A DNA stretch of 64,000 nucleotides from Mucilaginibacter sp. SG564 (GCF_013149275.1 NZ_JABGNA010000012.1:1-64000), one strand, 5' to 3'; shown: positions 7,294 to 16,303, counted from the first letter of the stretch. The notes: generated by a model not told the origin, from the sequence alone. Numbers and translations are program-made.

Positions 7294-8997
7294 ATGCTTC
7301 AAAAGCTAACCATCAACAACTACGCTTTAATTGATAACCTGGAGATAAGTTTTGGTAAGGGATTAAACATCCTTACCGGCGAAACCGGTGCGGGTAAATC
7401 GATCATCCTGGGTGCATTGTCGCTCATTTTAGGGCAACGGGCCGAGAGTCGTTACTTTTTTAATCAGCAAAAAAAATGCGTTATTGAAGGCTTGTTTAAA
7501 ATTGACGGCTTTCATCTGAAATCGTTTTTTGAAGACAACGACCTGGATTATGAAGCCGAAACCGTTCTGCGCCGTGAAATATCTGCCGATGGCAAGTCCA
7601 GAGCTTTTGTGAATGACACACCGGTTAATTTGACCGCGTTGAAACAACTGGGCGAAAAACTGATCGATATTCACTCCCAGCATGCCACGCTTGAAATAAA
7701 CGATCCGGAATTTCAATTGCTGGTAGTTGATTCGGTTGCCAAACATGATGAGCTGCTGAGTGATTATCAAACTAAATATAAGGCTTACCGAAAATCCGTT
7801 GCGCGCCTTAACGAATTGATAACCGACAGTGAAAAAGCCAAAACCGATCTGGATTACTTCCAGTTTCAGTTTGATGAATTGGAAAAAGTCGCGCTGCATC
7901 CTGATGAACAGGAGCTGCTGGAAAAAGAGTTATACGCATTAAACAATGCCGAAGAAATAAAACGCAATCTTTTTGGCGCCTACTACCTGATACAGGAAAG
8001 CGAGGCATCGGCATTAACACAGTTAAAAGAAGCAGGCCAGCAACTGGGCAATCTCGAAAAATTTGATACCCAGATAGAAGAGCTGCATCAAAGATTAAGC
8101 AGTACCATCATCGAACTCAAGGATATCGCTGCTGAAATTGAAACCATCGAACAACGTACCCAAACCAACGAGGTCCGGGTTGAGGAGATCAATACCCGCC
8201 TGAGCCTGATCTATAATCTACAGAAAAAACACCGGGTAAATACCAATGCCGAGCTATTGGCTATCCAGGATGATCTGTCGGACAAAATACAGAAAGTATT
8301 ATTTAGTGATGAGGCTGTAGAGCAACTGCAAAAACAATTAATTGCCGATAGAAGCGAGCTGGAAAAACTGGCAGCACAATTAACCGCCAACCGTATAAAA
8401 GCCATTCCGGCAATTGAAAAACAGGTACTGGCAACTCTGGCCGAAATGGGTATGGGCAATTCGGCATTGAAGATTGAGCATGCCCCCCTGCCCCCTAAAG
8501 GGGGAGCTGAAAAAGAGGGCTCCGGCAATTCATCTTCTGTAACACTTGGTGCAACCGGTGCCGACTACATCAAATTTCTGTTTTCGGCAAACAAAGGTCA
8601 TGCCCTGGCCGAGATGAGCAAGGTGGCATCGGGCGGTGAGCTTTCCCGGCTGATGCTGAGCATTAAATCGCTCATTGCGCAATACACCGCCTTGCCAACC
8701 ATTATTTTTGACGAGATAGATACGGGCGTATCCGGCGAAGTGGCCAATAAAGTTGGGCAAATCATGGAGCACCTGGCCGATAATCTGCAAGTGATCACCA
8801 TAACCCACCTGCCGCAAATAGCCAGCAAAGGCCAAAATCACTATTTTGTTTACAAAGATGATTCGGCAGCAACTACCTATACCCGCATCAAACAACTGGA
8901 TCAGCCAGAGCGTGTACTGGAAATTGCCAAAATGCTGAGTGGTGATAAACCTGGTGAAAGCGCACTGCAAAATGCAAGGGAATTGCTGAATAATTAG
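7294..8997 (+). CDS. recN: DNA repair protein RecN
   Basis: RecN is an SMC-like ATPase that gathers DNA ends during double-strand break repair. The 567-residue product has Walker A GETGAGKS (29-36), long coiled-coil arms (about 150-390), the signature VASGGELSRLMLSIK and Walker B TIIFDEIDTGVSG, then the ITHLPQIAS switch. At about residues 394-413 the sequence APLPPKGGAEKEGSG is encoded by a C/G-rich palindrome (see 8482-8526) and looks like an in-frame repeat insertion between the second coiled-coil arm and the ATPase C-lobe. The rest of the protein is intact, so it is probably functional. The start ATG follows a terminator hairpin directly; no clear separate promoter was found. Confidence 0.93.
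   Translation: MLQKLTINNYALIDNLEISFGKGLNILTGETGAGKSIILGALSLILGQRAESRYFFNQQKKCVIEGLFKIDGFHLKSFFEDNDLDYEAETVLRREISADGKSRAFVNDTPVNLTALKQLGEKLIDIHSQHATLEINDPEFQLLVVDSVAKHDELLSDYQTKYKAYRKSVARLNELITDSEKAKTDLDYFQFQFDELEKVALHPDEQELLEKELYALNNAEEIKRNLFGAYYLIQESEASALTQLKEAGQQLGNLEKFDTQIEELHQRLSSTIIELKDIAAEIETIEQRTQTNEVRVEEINTRLSLIYNLQKKHRVNTNAELLAIQDDLSDKIQKVLFSDEAVEQLQKQLIADRSELEKLAAQLTANRIKAIPAIEKQVLATLAEMGMGNSALKIEHAPLPPKGGAEKEGSGNSSSVTLGATGADYIKFLFSANKGHALAEMSKVASGGELSRLMLSIKSLIAQYTALPTIIFDEIDTGVSGEVANKVGQIMEHLADNLQVITITHLPQIASKGQNHYFVYKDDSAATTYTRIKQLDQPERVLEIAKMLSGDKPGESALQNARELLNN
8482..8526. repeat. Palindromic repeat inserted in frame in recN
   Basis: CCCCCTAAAGGGGG (8491-8504) is a stem-loop, and GGAGC (8503-8507) with GCTCC (8519-8523) forms a second pairing. 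The block adds about 15-20 residues (PLPPKGGAEKEGS) to RecN without a frameshift. A comparable in-frame block occurs in miaB. Confidence 0.65.
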
Positions 8998-9037
8998 TGA
9001 TCTATAAATGATGATGCTTTTTTAAACCTATCAACAT

Positions 9038-9787
9038 ATGAAAATATCTTTGACCTTGCTTTTTCTATTCCTGTTTTTTTGCTTTTCTTCCTCTGCCCAA
9101 AATACAACTATAAGCCAGGACACAGTTAATTTAAGAGGAGTAGTTATAGGTAGTAATGGCACACCCGTTCCACATATTGCCGTGCGGTCACAACAAAAAC
9201 GTCCTAACGGTGAGAAAATATGGCTGGGTACAATTACTGATAATGACGGCCTGTTTACGTTGAATGGACTTATGGTAAACGATACTATAACAGTTGATGG
9301 TATCAATTACGGAAGACAAAAATATTATAATAAAGGGAGCCGGCTAATGATCCTTATCTTGCCATCGGAAAAGATATTGGATTTAAATTCAGAGAATCCA
9401 ATTGAAGTTACCGCTAAACGGATTGCGTCCAAAGCAATTCCTTCTATTAACGTATCAACAAATGATCGTCCATTTCTTTTTGTTTCACAAACGCCAGAAT
9501 TTCCAGGCGGAAATGAACGCTTTTTATTGTACGTTAAAAAAAGCCTGTCATATCCGGACAAGGCCATAAAGAATAATATTGAAGGCACTGTTGAAGTTGC
9601 ATTTACTGTACAAAACGATGGCCGTTTAAATAATTTTATGGTACAAAAAGGAATTGGCTACGGATGTGATGAAGAAATCCTAAATCTTTTAATGAATAGC
9701 CCAAGATGGAAACCAGGAATTGAAAATGGCCATCCAGTAAGTCTTAAGACCTCTGTTTCCATCAAATTCTCATTAGCCGACCAATAA
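9038..9787 (+). CDS. Secreted protein with carboxypeptidase-D-like and TonB C-terminal domains
   Basis: The 249-residue product has a signal peptide (cleavage near SSSAQ|N, residue 21). Next comes a CarboxypepD-reg-like beta-sandwich (about 29-105: VNLRGVVIGSNGTPVPHIAV, then DNDGLFTLNG). A TonB C-terminal domain follows (about 150-248): PEFPGGNERFLLYVKKSL, IEGTVEVAFTVQNDGRL and SPRWKPGIENGHPV. There is no N-terminal anchor or proline-rich linker, so it is not a normal energy-transducing TonB. Proteins of this form are common and uncharacterised in Bacteroidota. It begins 40 bases after recN and is followed 35 bases later by fabI; no promoter was recognised in either gap. Confidence 0.75.
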   Translation: MKISLTLLFLFLFFCFSSSAQNTTISQDTVNLRGVVIGSNGTPVPHIAVRSQQKRPNGEKIWLGTITDNDGLFTLNGLMVNDTITVDGINYGRQKYYNKGSRLMILILPSEKILDLNSENPIEVTAKRIASKAIPSINVSTNDRPFLFVSQTPEFPGGNERFLLYVKKSLSYPDKAIKNNIEGTVEVAFTVQNDGRLNNFMVQKGIGYGCDEEILNLLMNSPRWKPGIENGHPVSLKTSVSIKFSLADQ

Positions 9788-9822
9788 CTATAATTTCACA
9801 TCCAATTATAAAAACTCAAAAC

Positions 9823-10635
9823 ATGGCTTATAATTTATTAAAAGGTAAAAAGGGGATCATTTTTGGTGCCCTGAATGATCAATCCATAGCCTGGAAGGTG
9901 GCACAACGCGCTGTACAGGAAGGCGCCGAAATTGTACTTTCCAACGCACCCATCGCCTTGCGTATGGGCGAGCTCAATAAACTGGCCGAAGAATGCAATG
10001 CCCCGGTTATTGCCGCCGATGTTACCAACGGCGACGACATTAACAACCTGCTCACCAAAACACAGGAACATTTTAATGGTGGTGTCGATTTTATTTTACA
10101 CTCTATTGGCATGAGCGTTAACGTGCGCAAAAGTATCCATTACACCGAAAACAATTATGACTTTACGCATAAAGGCCTGGATATATCGGCCCTGAGCTTG
10201 CACCGCATATTGCAGGCAGCCATGAAAATGGATGTGATTAATGAATGGGGATCCGTAGTGGCCCTAACCTATATCGCGGCCCAGCGTGTATTCCCAGATT
10301 ATAATGATATGGCCGATAACAAGGCTTACCTGGAAAGCATAGCCCGTAACTTTGGTTATCAGTATGGTATCAAAAAACAGGTGCGTATCAACACGGTATC
10401 GCAATCGCCTACCCGCACCACGGCAGGATCGGGGATAAAAGGCTTTGACGGTTTTGTTAACTATGCCGAAAAGATGAGTCCGCTGGGTAATGCCAGTGCC
10501 GATCAGTGTGCCGATTACTGTGTAACCCTGTTCAGCGATCTTACCCGTATGGTAACCATGCAAAACCTTTTCCATGATGGCGGCTTCTCCTTCACCGGCG
10601 TAACCCAGGCGGTTATTGAGCAAATGGAAAAATAA
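9823..10635 (+). CDS. fabI: Enoyl-ACP reductase FabI
   Basis: FabI reduces enoyl-ACP with NAD(P)H in the last step of each fatty acid elongation cycle. The 270-residue product shows the ENR fold: cofactor motif GKKGIIFGALNDQSIAW (8-24), HSIGMS at 93-98, and catalytic Tyr150, Tyr160 and Lys167 with exactly the spacing of E. coli Tyr146/Tyr156/Lys163. Length is typical. It lies among unrelated genes, and a long inverted repeat (10651-10731) follows it. The target is the one inhibited by triclosan-type compounds in other bacteria; susceptibility cannot be judged here. Confidence 0.95.
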   Translation: MAYNLLKGKKGIIFGALNDQSIAWKVAQRAVQEGAEIVLSNAPIALRMGELNKLAEECNAPVIAADVTNGDDINNLLTKTQEHFNGGVDFILHSIGMSVNVRKSIHYTENNYDFTHKGLDISALSLHRILQAAMKMDVINEWGSVVALTYIAAQRVFPDYNDMADNKAYLESIARNFGYQYGIKKQVRINTVSQSPTRTTAGSGIKGFDGFVNYAEKMSPLGNASADQCADYCVTLFSDLTRMVTMQNLFHDGGFSFTGVTQAVIEQMEK

Positions 10636-10650
10636 AGAACTACTCATTTT

Positions 10651-10731
10651 CAGACTTACGAAGTTTTAAAATGGCCTCAACGAAACCATTAAAAACAAAC
10701 ATCATTGAGTTAAACTTCGTAAGTCTTTTCT
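10651..10731 (+). terminator. Long inverted repeat after fabI, possible terminator
   Basis: AGACTTACGAAGTTT (10652-10666) pairs perfectly with AAACTTCGTAAGTCT (10712-10726), and an inner CCTCAA / TTGAG pair shortens the loop. TTTTCTG follows. It could end the fabI transcript or be a dispersed repeat. Confidence 0.5.
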
Positions 10732-10817
10732 GCATTAATAATACCCCCCCCTCCTATATCTATTAATAATAGATTATATTTTCATAAATATCTATAAATT
10801 ATAATTATAGTTTTTTA

Positions 10818-10844
10818 ACTTAGGTATTAAATATCTACCTAAGT
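10818..10844. promoter_or_regulatory. Operator-like dyad upstream of 10903
   Basis: ACTTAGGTA (10818-10826) and TACCTAAGT (10836-10844) form a perfect 9-bp inverted repeat with a 9-base spacer, about 60 bases before the next gene's ATG. The size suits a dimeric regulator's site. No regulator is encoded next to it. A run of eight C lies further upstream at 10744-10751. Confidence 0.4.
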
Positions 10845-10902
10845 CAGTCAATATTAACCAATTGGCCGGCAAACATCATTATCTAACATTAAAAACCTAT
10901 TT

Positions 10903-11919
10903 ATGAAAAACACTTCTGCAACCTTATGCGGCATTGTACTATTTGTCGCGTTTTTTTCTTTTGGCTGTAAAAAATCAGCGATGACCCCAATTAATCAACC
11001 CGCTGATGATCAAAAAGCGGCCAGCGCACAACAAGATATGGTGATTACACCATTTGGGGCGCGGCCTGCATCACAGGTGCATCAAATAGAAAGCGGGTAC
11101 GCCCTAACCTACCAGGGAAACCGCCTGGTAAAAGTTCAAAGCCAAACAGGCAAAGTGGCTGAGGACTTTGGCGACCAATTACAAATACAGAAAAATGCGG
11201 AGCAATCAAAGAAAACAACTAGCCTGAGCACTTCCGCATTCCCGGGATTGGGTTCGGGTTGGATCACCTATGCGCAAAACAATGTGCCTGTAGCTGGCAT
11301 AACCGGATTTTCAACCGATTGGATAGTGCCTTCTAATCCTCCGGCAAACAATGGCCAATTACTATATCTGTTTAACGGATTACAGGATGGCTTTAGCGCT
11401 ACCTCACATATTCTGCAGCCGGTTTTACAATATGGCAACAATGGCCGGTTTGGTGGTAATTATTGGGTAATTAATAACTGGTATGTATCCTGCCAAACCT
11501 GCCCCGTATTTTATGGCACGCCAATAACTGTTACTCCCGGTACCGGCTTAACGGGAAACATGAGCGGAACTGCCGCAACCGGAGGAAATTATAATTACAC
11601 ATCTAAATTTTGGGAAGTTGACAACCCCACAGCTCCAGGACCACACCGCATTCATTATTATCCGGATAATAACAGCATAACGGTAAACAATGTACCAGAG
11701 ATGCAATACATATTTGAAACCATGGAAGCCTATAATATGCAACAATCTTCCAACTATCCGAATGGTTCATGTAATATGACAGGTATTCAGGTATTAACCG
11801 GTGGCGGCAGGAGACCTACCGTGGTTGCCCTGAATTTCATTCCTTATAATGTTGTAACCGATGTTGGGCAGCACACTACCGTAGTTAGCGGCCAGGAGGT
11901 TGATCTGTATTTTCATTAA
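10903..11919 (+). CDS. Lipoprotein resembling G1 glutamic peptidases
   Basis: The 338-residue product has a lipoprotein signal (SFGC, Cys22), then a low-complexity stretch to about residue 110. A beta-rich domain follows (115-338). It contains WIVPSN, LYLFNGLQDGF with HILQPVLQYG (169-178), NYWVINNWYV (186-195), TVTPGTGLTGNMSG and EMQYIFETMEAYN (266-278). The order of an 'xGxDG...LLQ' strand, a W-rich strand, a GD/GT loop and a 'Y/WIxE' strand resembles eqolisin (peptidase family G1), with Gln172 or Gln176 and Glu272 or Glu275 as candidate catalytic residues. This is resemblance by eye only. It could instead be a non-enzymatic jelly-roll lipoprotein. It is monocistronic, ending at a bidirectional terminator. 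Confidence 0.55.
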   Translation: MKNTSATLCGIVLFVAFFSFGCKKSAMTPINQPADDQKAASAQQDMVITPFGARPASQVHQIESGYALTYQGNRLVKVQSQTGKVAEDFGDQLQIQKNAEQSKKTTSLSTSAFPGLGSGWITYAQNNVPVAGITGFSTDWIVPSNPPANNGQLLYLFNGLQDGFSATSHILQPVLQYGNNGRFGGNYWVINNWYVSCQTCPVFYGTPITVTPGTGLTGNMSGTAATGGNYNYTSKFWEVDNPTAPGPHRIHYYPDNNSITVNNVPEMQYIFETMEAYNMQQSSNYPNGSCNMTGIQVLTGGGRRPTVVALNFIPYNVVTDVGQHTTVVSGQEVDLYFH

Positions 11920-11981
11920 GCAAAACATTCAATATCCCAACAAATTGATGTGCGGCTTATTTGTTAAGTAAAGAATTTAAT

Positions 11982-12016
11982 AAAAAAAGCCCCCTGTAAT
12001 TCAGGGAGCTTTTTTT
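11982..12016. terminator. Bidirectional terminator
   Basis: A-tract, GCCCCCTG, loop TAATT, CAGGGAGC and T-tract form a symmetrical hairpin between two convergent genes (10903-11919 and 12039-12437), so it can end both transcripts. Confidence 0.85.
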
Positions 12017-12038
12017 ATTGAATTCTTTAAGTTAATCC

Positions 12039-12437
12039 TTATGGCACTAAAACTATTTTAAGTTTAAGAGGTCCTGGATTTGCAGGAACGGCGCCAGTTG
12101 CACTCTGGGCATCAATATATAAATGCCCGGCGGTATAATAAGTAACCCTAAAGGTAACATTATCATAAACATTAGGTATTTGCTCATATGAGCCATCTCC
12201 ATAATCGATATAAGCTAATACTGCTCCATTATCGTTATAATAATCAGTAATATCTGGTACGGGTACATCTACGGTATACCCATGTACAGAACCTTGGGCA
12301 TTACTATTATCCACGCGCCACATATCTGTAGTGATATTTGTAAAAATTGTTTTGGCACCAGGTGTAATGTATTTTTTAGTACAAGATGTTGCTGCTAATA
12401 AGACGGTGCAGCAAACGAGAGTCAAGATTTTTTTCAT
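12039..12437 (-). CDS. Small lipoprotein of unknown function
   Basis: The 132-residue product begins with a lipoprotein signal (LAATSC, Cys19, then TKKYITPG). The mature part is rich in Asp, Tyr, Thr and Val and probably beta-structured (TDMWRVDNS, AYIDYGDGSYEQIP, YYTAGHLYIDAQ), ending PLKLKIVLVP. I do not recognise the family. It is converging on the glutamic-peptidase-like lipoprotein gene across a shared terminator, but nothing shows that they work together. Length and signal make it a credible gene. Confidence 0.65.
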   Translation of the reverse strand: MKKILTLVCCTVLLAATSCTKKYITPGAKTIFTNITTDMWRVDNSNAQGSVHGYTVDVPVPDITDYYNDNGAVLAYIDYGDGSYEQIPNVYDNVTFRVTYYTAGHLYIDAQSATGAVPANPGPLKLKIVLVP

Positions 12438-12597
12438 AAATGAATGTGTTGATATTAATATTTAGTAAAGACACAAATGTCATTAAAAGGTTTAACGTTT
12501 TTTAGGTTATTTTATTTTTATATTATAATAACGTTATAATTCTGTCCGTAATAGAAATTTTACTACATTAAACTATTTTTTTAGTTTACCTTTAAAT

Positions 12598-13710
12598 ATG
12601 CAGAAGTTCCTCTTGCTATTAATACTCTTATCCCCATCGTTTTGTTTTGCCCAGTTAAAGATCAGCGGCAAAGTGATCAACCTTAACGACAAAAAACCGA
12701 TACCTGATGCCAGTGTTTTTTTAAATAATGCCAGCGCAGGCAATAAAACTTCTGCCGATGGCTCTTTCGTTCTTGGTAATGTACGACCAGGTCAGTATGA
12801 TCTTATTGTATCTGTTATTGGTTATGAAACCTATAATAAAACTATCAGTGTGGTTAACAGCAATGTCATTATGCCCGAGATTGCTTTGCTTCCCAAAACT
12901 ATTGAACTTAAAGAAGTAAAAATTAAGCCCAACCCCGACTGGGGGAAATATTATGACATATTTAAACATCAGTTCCTCGGCACATCGGCCAACGCAGCAC
13001 AATGCAAAATACTTAACCCCGATCAACTCGATCTGGAATTTGATGCTAAAACACGTATACTCCAGGCATCATCCTATGATTTTTTGGAGATAGAGAATAA
13101 GGCCCTGGGCTACAAAATAAAATATAAGCTCAATCAATTCACTTACGACCCAACCAAGGGTTTCTTGTATTACGACGGCATATCGGTATTTGAAGATCTG
13201 GCAGGCAGCAGCTCCAAAATGCGCAAGTGGAAAAAGAAAAGACAAACCGCTTACCTGGGTTCGCCAATGCATTTTCTGCGTACCATAATTACTAATCAAT
13301 TATTGCAGGAAGGTTTTGAGGTTTTCAAACTCATGCGCAAACCTAATCCCGAATATAAAGGCGGTCCGTTTGATAGCAAAAACAAATATCTGCAAACACT
13401 CATCAAGCAGCCGCTTGATGTGAACGCCTTTGCCAAACGTACCGATCAGCCCGGCTTATTCGCGTTGAGTTTTAATGATTGCCTGTATATTATGTACAAC
13501 AAAAAAGCCAACAGTAACCCCGATCGCACCCCAGACGCATCGGATGTTGCCACATCCATAGCTACCCTCGACGAGCATGAAGCTTACGCCTTTTTTGATA
13601 ACAACGGCATTATCCACAACCCGCGCAGTATTGTTTTTGAAGGCGACTGGACATCATACCGCTTTGCCGAAATGCTGCCGGTTGATTATGAACCTATTCC
13701 CCGAAAATAA
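12598..13710 (+). CDS. Carboxypeptidase-D-like secreted protein
   Basis: The 370-residue product has a signal peptide (CFAQ, residue 19), then a CarboxypepD-reg-like domain (20-100): LKISGKVINLNDKKPIPDASV, TSADGSFVLGNVRPGQYDLI and VSVIGYETYNKTI. The remaining 270 residues match the C-terminal region seen in many uncharacterised Bacteroidota proteins of this type (WGKYYDIFKHQFLGTS, DFLEIENKALGYKIKY, YYDGISVFEDL). They carry no outer-membrane barrel. It likely acts in the periplasm or at the cell surface. TACCTTTA just before the ATG resembles a -7 box. It ends at the terminator at 13723-13747. Confidence 0.75.
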   Translation: MQKFLLLLILLSPSFCFAQLKISGKVINLNDKKPIPDASVFLNNASAGNKTSADGSFVLGNVRPGQYDLIVSVIGYETYNKTISVVNSNVIMPEIALLPKTIELKEVKIKPNPDWGKYYDIFKHQFLGTSANAAQCKILNPDQLDLEFDAKTRILQASSYDFLEIENKALGYKIKYKLNQFTYDPTKGFLYYDGISVFEDLAGSSSKMRKWKKKRQTAYLGSPMHFLRTIITNQLLQEGFEVFKLMRKPNPEYKGGPFDSKNKYLQTLIKQPLDVNAFAKRTDQPGLFALSFNDCLYIMYNKKANSNPDRTPDASDVATSIATLDEHEAYAFFDNNGIIHNPRSIVFEGDWTSYRFAEMLPVDYEPIPRK

Positions 13711-13722
13711 GTTATAAAACAA

Positions 13723-13747
13723 AAAACCCGGCTTGTGACCGGGTTTT
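13723..13747. terminator. Terminator between two convergent genes
   Basis: AAAACCCGG (13723-13731), a short loop and CCGGGTTTT (13739-13747), preceded by A and followed by T-rich DNA. It sits between the 12598 gene and clpC, which converge, and can serve both. Confidence 0.8.
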
Positions 13748-13768
13748 GATTATCTAAAAGAAGACCAA

Positions 13769-16303
13769 TTATTTCTGTTCTTCCTGTTCTGGTTTTTTGC
13801 TTTCGCCTTTTTTATCAATGATCTTGATCTCGCCGGCTTCTTTATCATAATCAACTGCCATGATATCGCCTTCGCTCAGTTCACCTTTCAATATTTCTTC
13901 GGCAATTGGGTCTTCCAGGTATTTCTGAATAGCACGTTTTAACGGACGTGCACCAAACTGCGAATCGTAACCTTTATCGGCAATAAACTCCTTAGCGGCT
14001 TCGGTAAGTTCAATTTTGAAACCTAAACCATTTACACGGCTAAACAGGAATGCCAGTTCGATATCGATAATTTTGAAGATCTCGTCTTTACCTAATGAAT
14101 TAAACACGATCACATCATCAATACGGTTCAAAAACTCTGGTGCAAAAGCACGTTTCAAGGCATTTTCGATAACACCGCGTGAGTGCATATCGGCTTGCAG
14201 GTTTTTAGCATTGGTGCTGAAACCCACACCCTGACCAAAGTCTTTCAACTGGCGGGCACCGATGTTGGATGTCATGATAATGATGGTGTTCCTGAAGTCA
14301 ACCTTGCGGCCCAATGAGTCGGTCAGCTGTCCTTCATCCAATACCTGTAACAGGATGTTGAACACATCAGGGTGAGCTTTTTCAATCTCATCCAGCAATA
14401 CAACAGCATAAGGTTTACGACGCACTTTTTCAGTCAGCTGTCCGCCTTCTTCATAACCCACGTAACCCGGAGGCGCTCCTACCAAACGTGATACCGCGAA
14501 TTTCTCCATGTACTCGCTCATATCAATTTGTATCAGCGCGTCTTCAGTATCAAACATAAAGCGGGCAAGCTCTTTGGCCAGCTCGGTTTTACCAACACCT
14601 GTTGGGCCTAAGAATATGAACGAACCGATTGGTTTTTTAGGATCTTTCAGTCCGGCACGGGTACGTTGAATGGCACGGGTCAATTTCTTGATCGCATCTT
14701 CCTGACCAATGATCTTGCTGCCAACGGTATCAGCCATGTGCAGCAGTTTCTGGCTGTCGGCCTGGCCTACACGTTGTACCGGGATACCGGTCATCATGGA
14801 TACCACCTCGGCAACATTATCTTCGGTTACGGTGTAACGTTTTGATTTTGTTTCGGCTTCCCACAATGCTTTAGCCTGATCCAGCTCAACTAACAGATTT
14901 TTTTCCGTATCGCGTAACTGAGCTGCTTCTTCGTATTTCTGGCTACGAACAACCTTGTTTTTCTCGATCTTGATCTGTTCGATCTTTTGCTCAATATCCA
15001 GTATATTTTGCGGCACGTGGATATTGGTTAAGTGAACACGTGAGCCCGATTCATCCAAAGCATCAATAGCTTTGTCTGGTAAAAACCTGTCGGTAATATA
15101 ACGGGTAGTTAAGTTAACGCAGGCATTGATCGCTTCCGGGGTATAAGTTACACCGTGGTGCTCTTCGTATTTTTCTTTAATGCGGTTCAGGATCTCGATA
15201 GTTTCAACAGGAGTAGCTGGTTCAACCATTACTTTCTGGAAACGACGGTCGAGCGCGCCATCTTTCTCGATGTACTGGCGGTACTCATCTAAAGTAGTTG
15301 CGCCAATGCATTGGATCTCGCCCCTGGCCAAGGCAGGTTTAAACATGTTGGAGGCATCAAGCGAGCCTGAAGCGCCACCTGCACCTACTATAGTATGTAT
15401 CTCATCAATAAATAAAATAACATCGGGTGATTTTTCCAGTTCGTTCATTACCGCTTTCATGCGTTCTTCAAACTGACCGCGGTATTTTGTACCGGCAACC
15501 AATGAAGCCAGGTCAAGCGTAACTACACGTTTGTTAAACAATACGCGTGATACTTTACGCTGAACAATACGCAACGCCAAACCTTCGGCAATGGCCGATT
15601 TACCAACACCTGGTTCACCTATTAATATAGGGTTGTTCTTTTTACGGCGTGATAAGATCTGTGATACCCTTTCGATCTCTTTTTCGCGACCAACAATCGG
15701 GTCGAGCTTTCCATCTTCGGCGGCACGGGTTAAATCGCGACCAAAGTTGTCCAACACAGGTGTTTTTGATTTGATGTCCGATACCTTTTTAGGCTGGCTA
15801 AAAGCTTCTTCTTCTTTAAAGTCGTCGTCGCCGCCGGTTGGTGAACCGGGCATTTCGTCAGTCACATCATTTTTGTGCGATTCTACTTCTCCTTTAAATA
15901 CTTCATAGTTTACATTAAACTGCATCAGTATCTGCGAAGCTATGTTGTCCTCATCGCGAAGTATGGACAGCAGCAAGTGCTCGGTTCCAATTACATCGCT
16001 TTTAAATATCTTGGCTTCAAGATAAGTTATCTTTAGTACTTTCTCGGCTTGTTTAGTTAATGGGATACTGCCAATATGTACGTTTGTTCCAATAGTTCCT
16101 TTTACGGCATCTTCAACAGCGCGGCGCAGTTTGGCGGTATCAACGTTCAAACCTTTCAGCAATTTAATTGCAACTCCGTCACCATCCCGGATAAGCCCCA
16201 GTAAAAGATGTTCGGTCCCGATATAGTCGTGCCCCAGGCGTAAAGCCTCTTCCCTGCTATATTGAATAACATCTTTAACCCTCGGCGAAAATTTAGCTTC
16301 CAT
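13769..16303 (-). CDS. clpC: ATP-dependent Clp protease ATPase subunit ClpC
   Basis: ClpC unfolds proteins and feeds them to ClpP. The 844-residue product has the double Clp-N repeat (1-150, FSPRVKDVIQYSREEALRLGH onward), AAA-1 with Walker A GEPGVGKSA (about 209-217), a UVR-type middle helix (KYEEAAQLRDTEKNLL) and AAA-2 with Walker A GPTGVGKTE. A D2-small domain (QFGARPLKRAIQKYLEDPIAE) precedes a charged tail. The middle UVR motif separates ClpC from ClpB and ClpA. No mcsA or mcsB is next to it. ClpS is encoded elsewhere in this window (30072). The long 570-base upstream gap suggests its own regulated promoter, which I could not define. Confidence 0.95.
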   Translation of the reverse strand: MEAKFSPRVKDVIQYSREEALRLGHDYIGTEHLLLGLIRDGDGVAIKLLKGLNVDTAKLRRAVEDAVKGTIGTNVHIGSIPLTKQAEKVLKITYLEAKIFKSDVIGTEHLLLSILRDEDNIASQILMQFNVNYEVFKGEVESHKNDVTDEMPGSPTGGDDDFKEEEAFSQPKKVSDIKSKTPVLDNFGRDLTRAAEDGKLDPIVGREKEIERVSQILSRRKKNNPILIGEPGVGKSAIAEGLALRIVQRKVSRVLFNKRVVTLDLASLVAGTKYRGQFEERMKAVMNELEKSPDVILFIDEIHTIVGAGGASGSLDASNMFKPALARGEIQCIGATTLDEYRQYIEKDGALDRRFQKVMVEPATPVETIEILNRIKEKYEEHHGVTYTPEAINACVNLTTRYITDRFLPDKAIDALDESGSRVHLTNIHVPQNILDIEQKIEQIKIEKNKVVRSQKYEEAAQLRDTEKNLLVELDQAKALWEAETKSKRYTVTEDNVAEVVSMMTGIPVQRVGQADSQKLLHMADTVGSKIIGQEDAIKKLTRAIQRTRAGLKDPKKPIGSFIFLGPTGVGKTELAKELARFMFDTEDALIQIDMSEYMEKFAVSRLVGAPPGYVGYEEGGQLTEKVRRKPYAVVLLDEIEKAHPDVFNILLQVLDEGQLTDSLGRKVDFRNTIIIMTSNIGARQLKDFGQGVGFSTNAKNLQADMHSRGVIENALKRAFAPEFLNRIDDVIVFNSLGKDEIFKIIDIELAFLFSRVNGLGFKIELTEAAKEFIADKGYDSQFGARPLKRAIQKYLEDPIAEEILKGELSEGDIMAVDYDKEAGEIKIIDKKGESKKPEQEEQK

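Noticed and set aside
10744..10751. C8 homopolymer as a phase-variation switch
   Set aside because: It lies about 150 bases upstream of the next start codon and outside any reading frame or promoter element I can identify; kept only as a minor remark.
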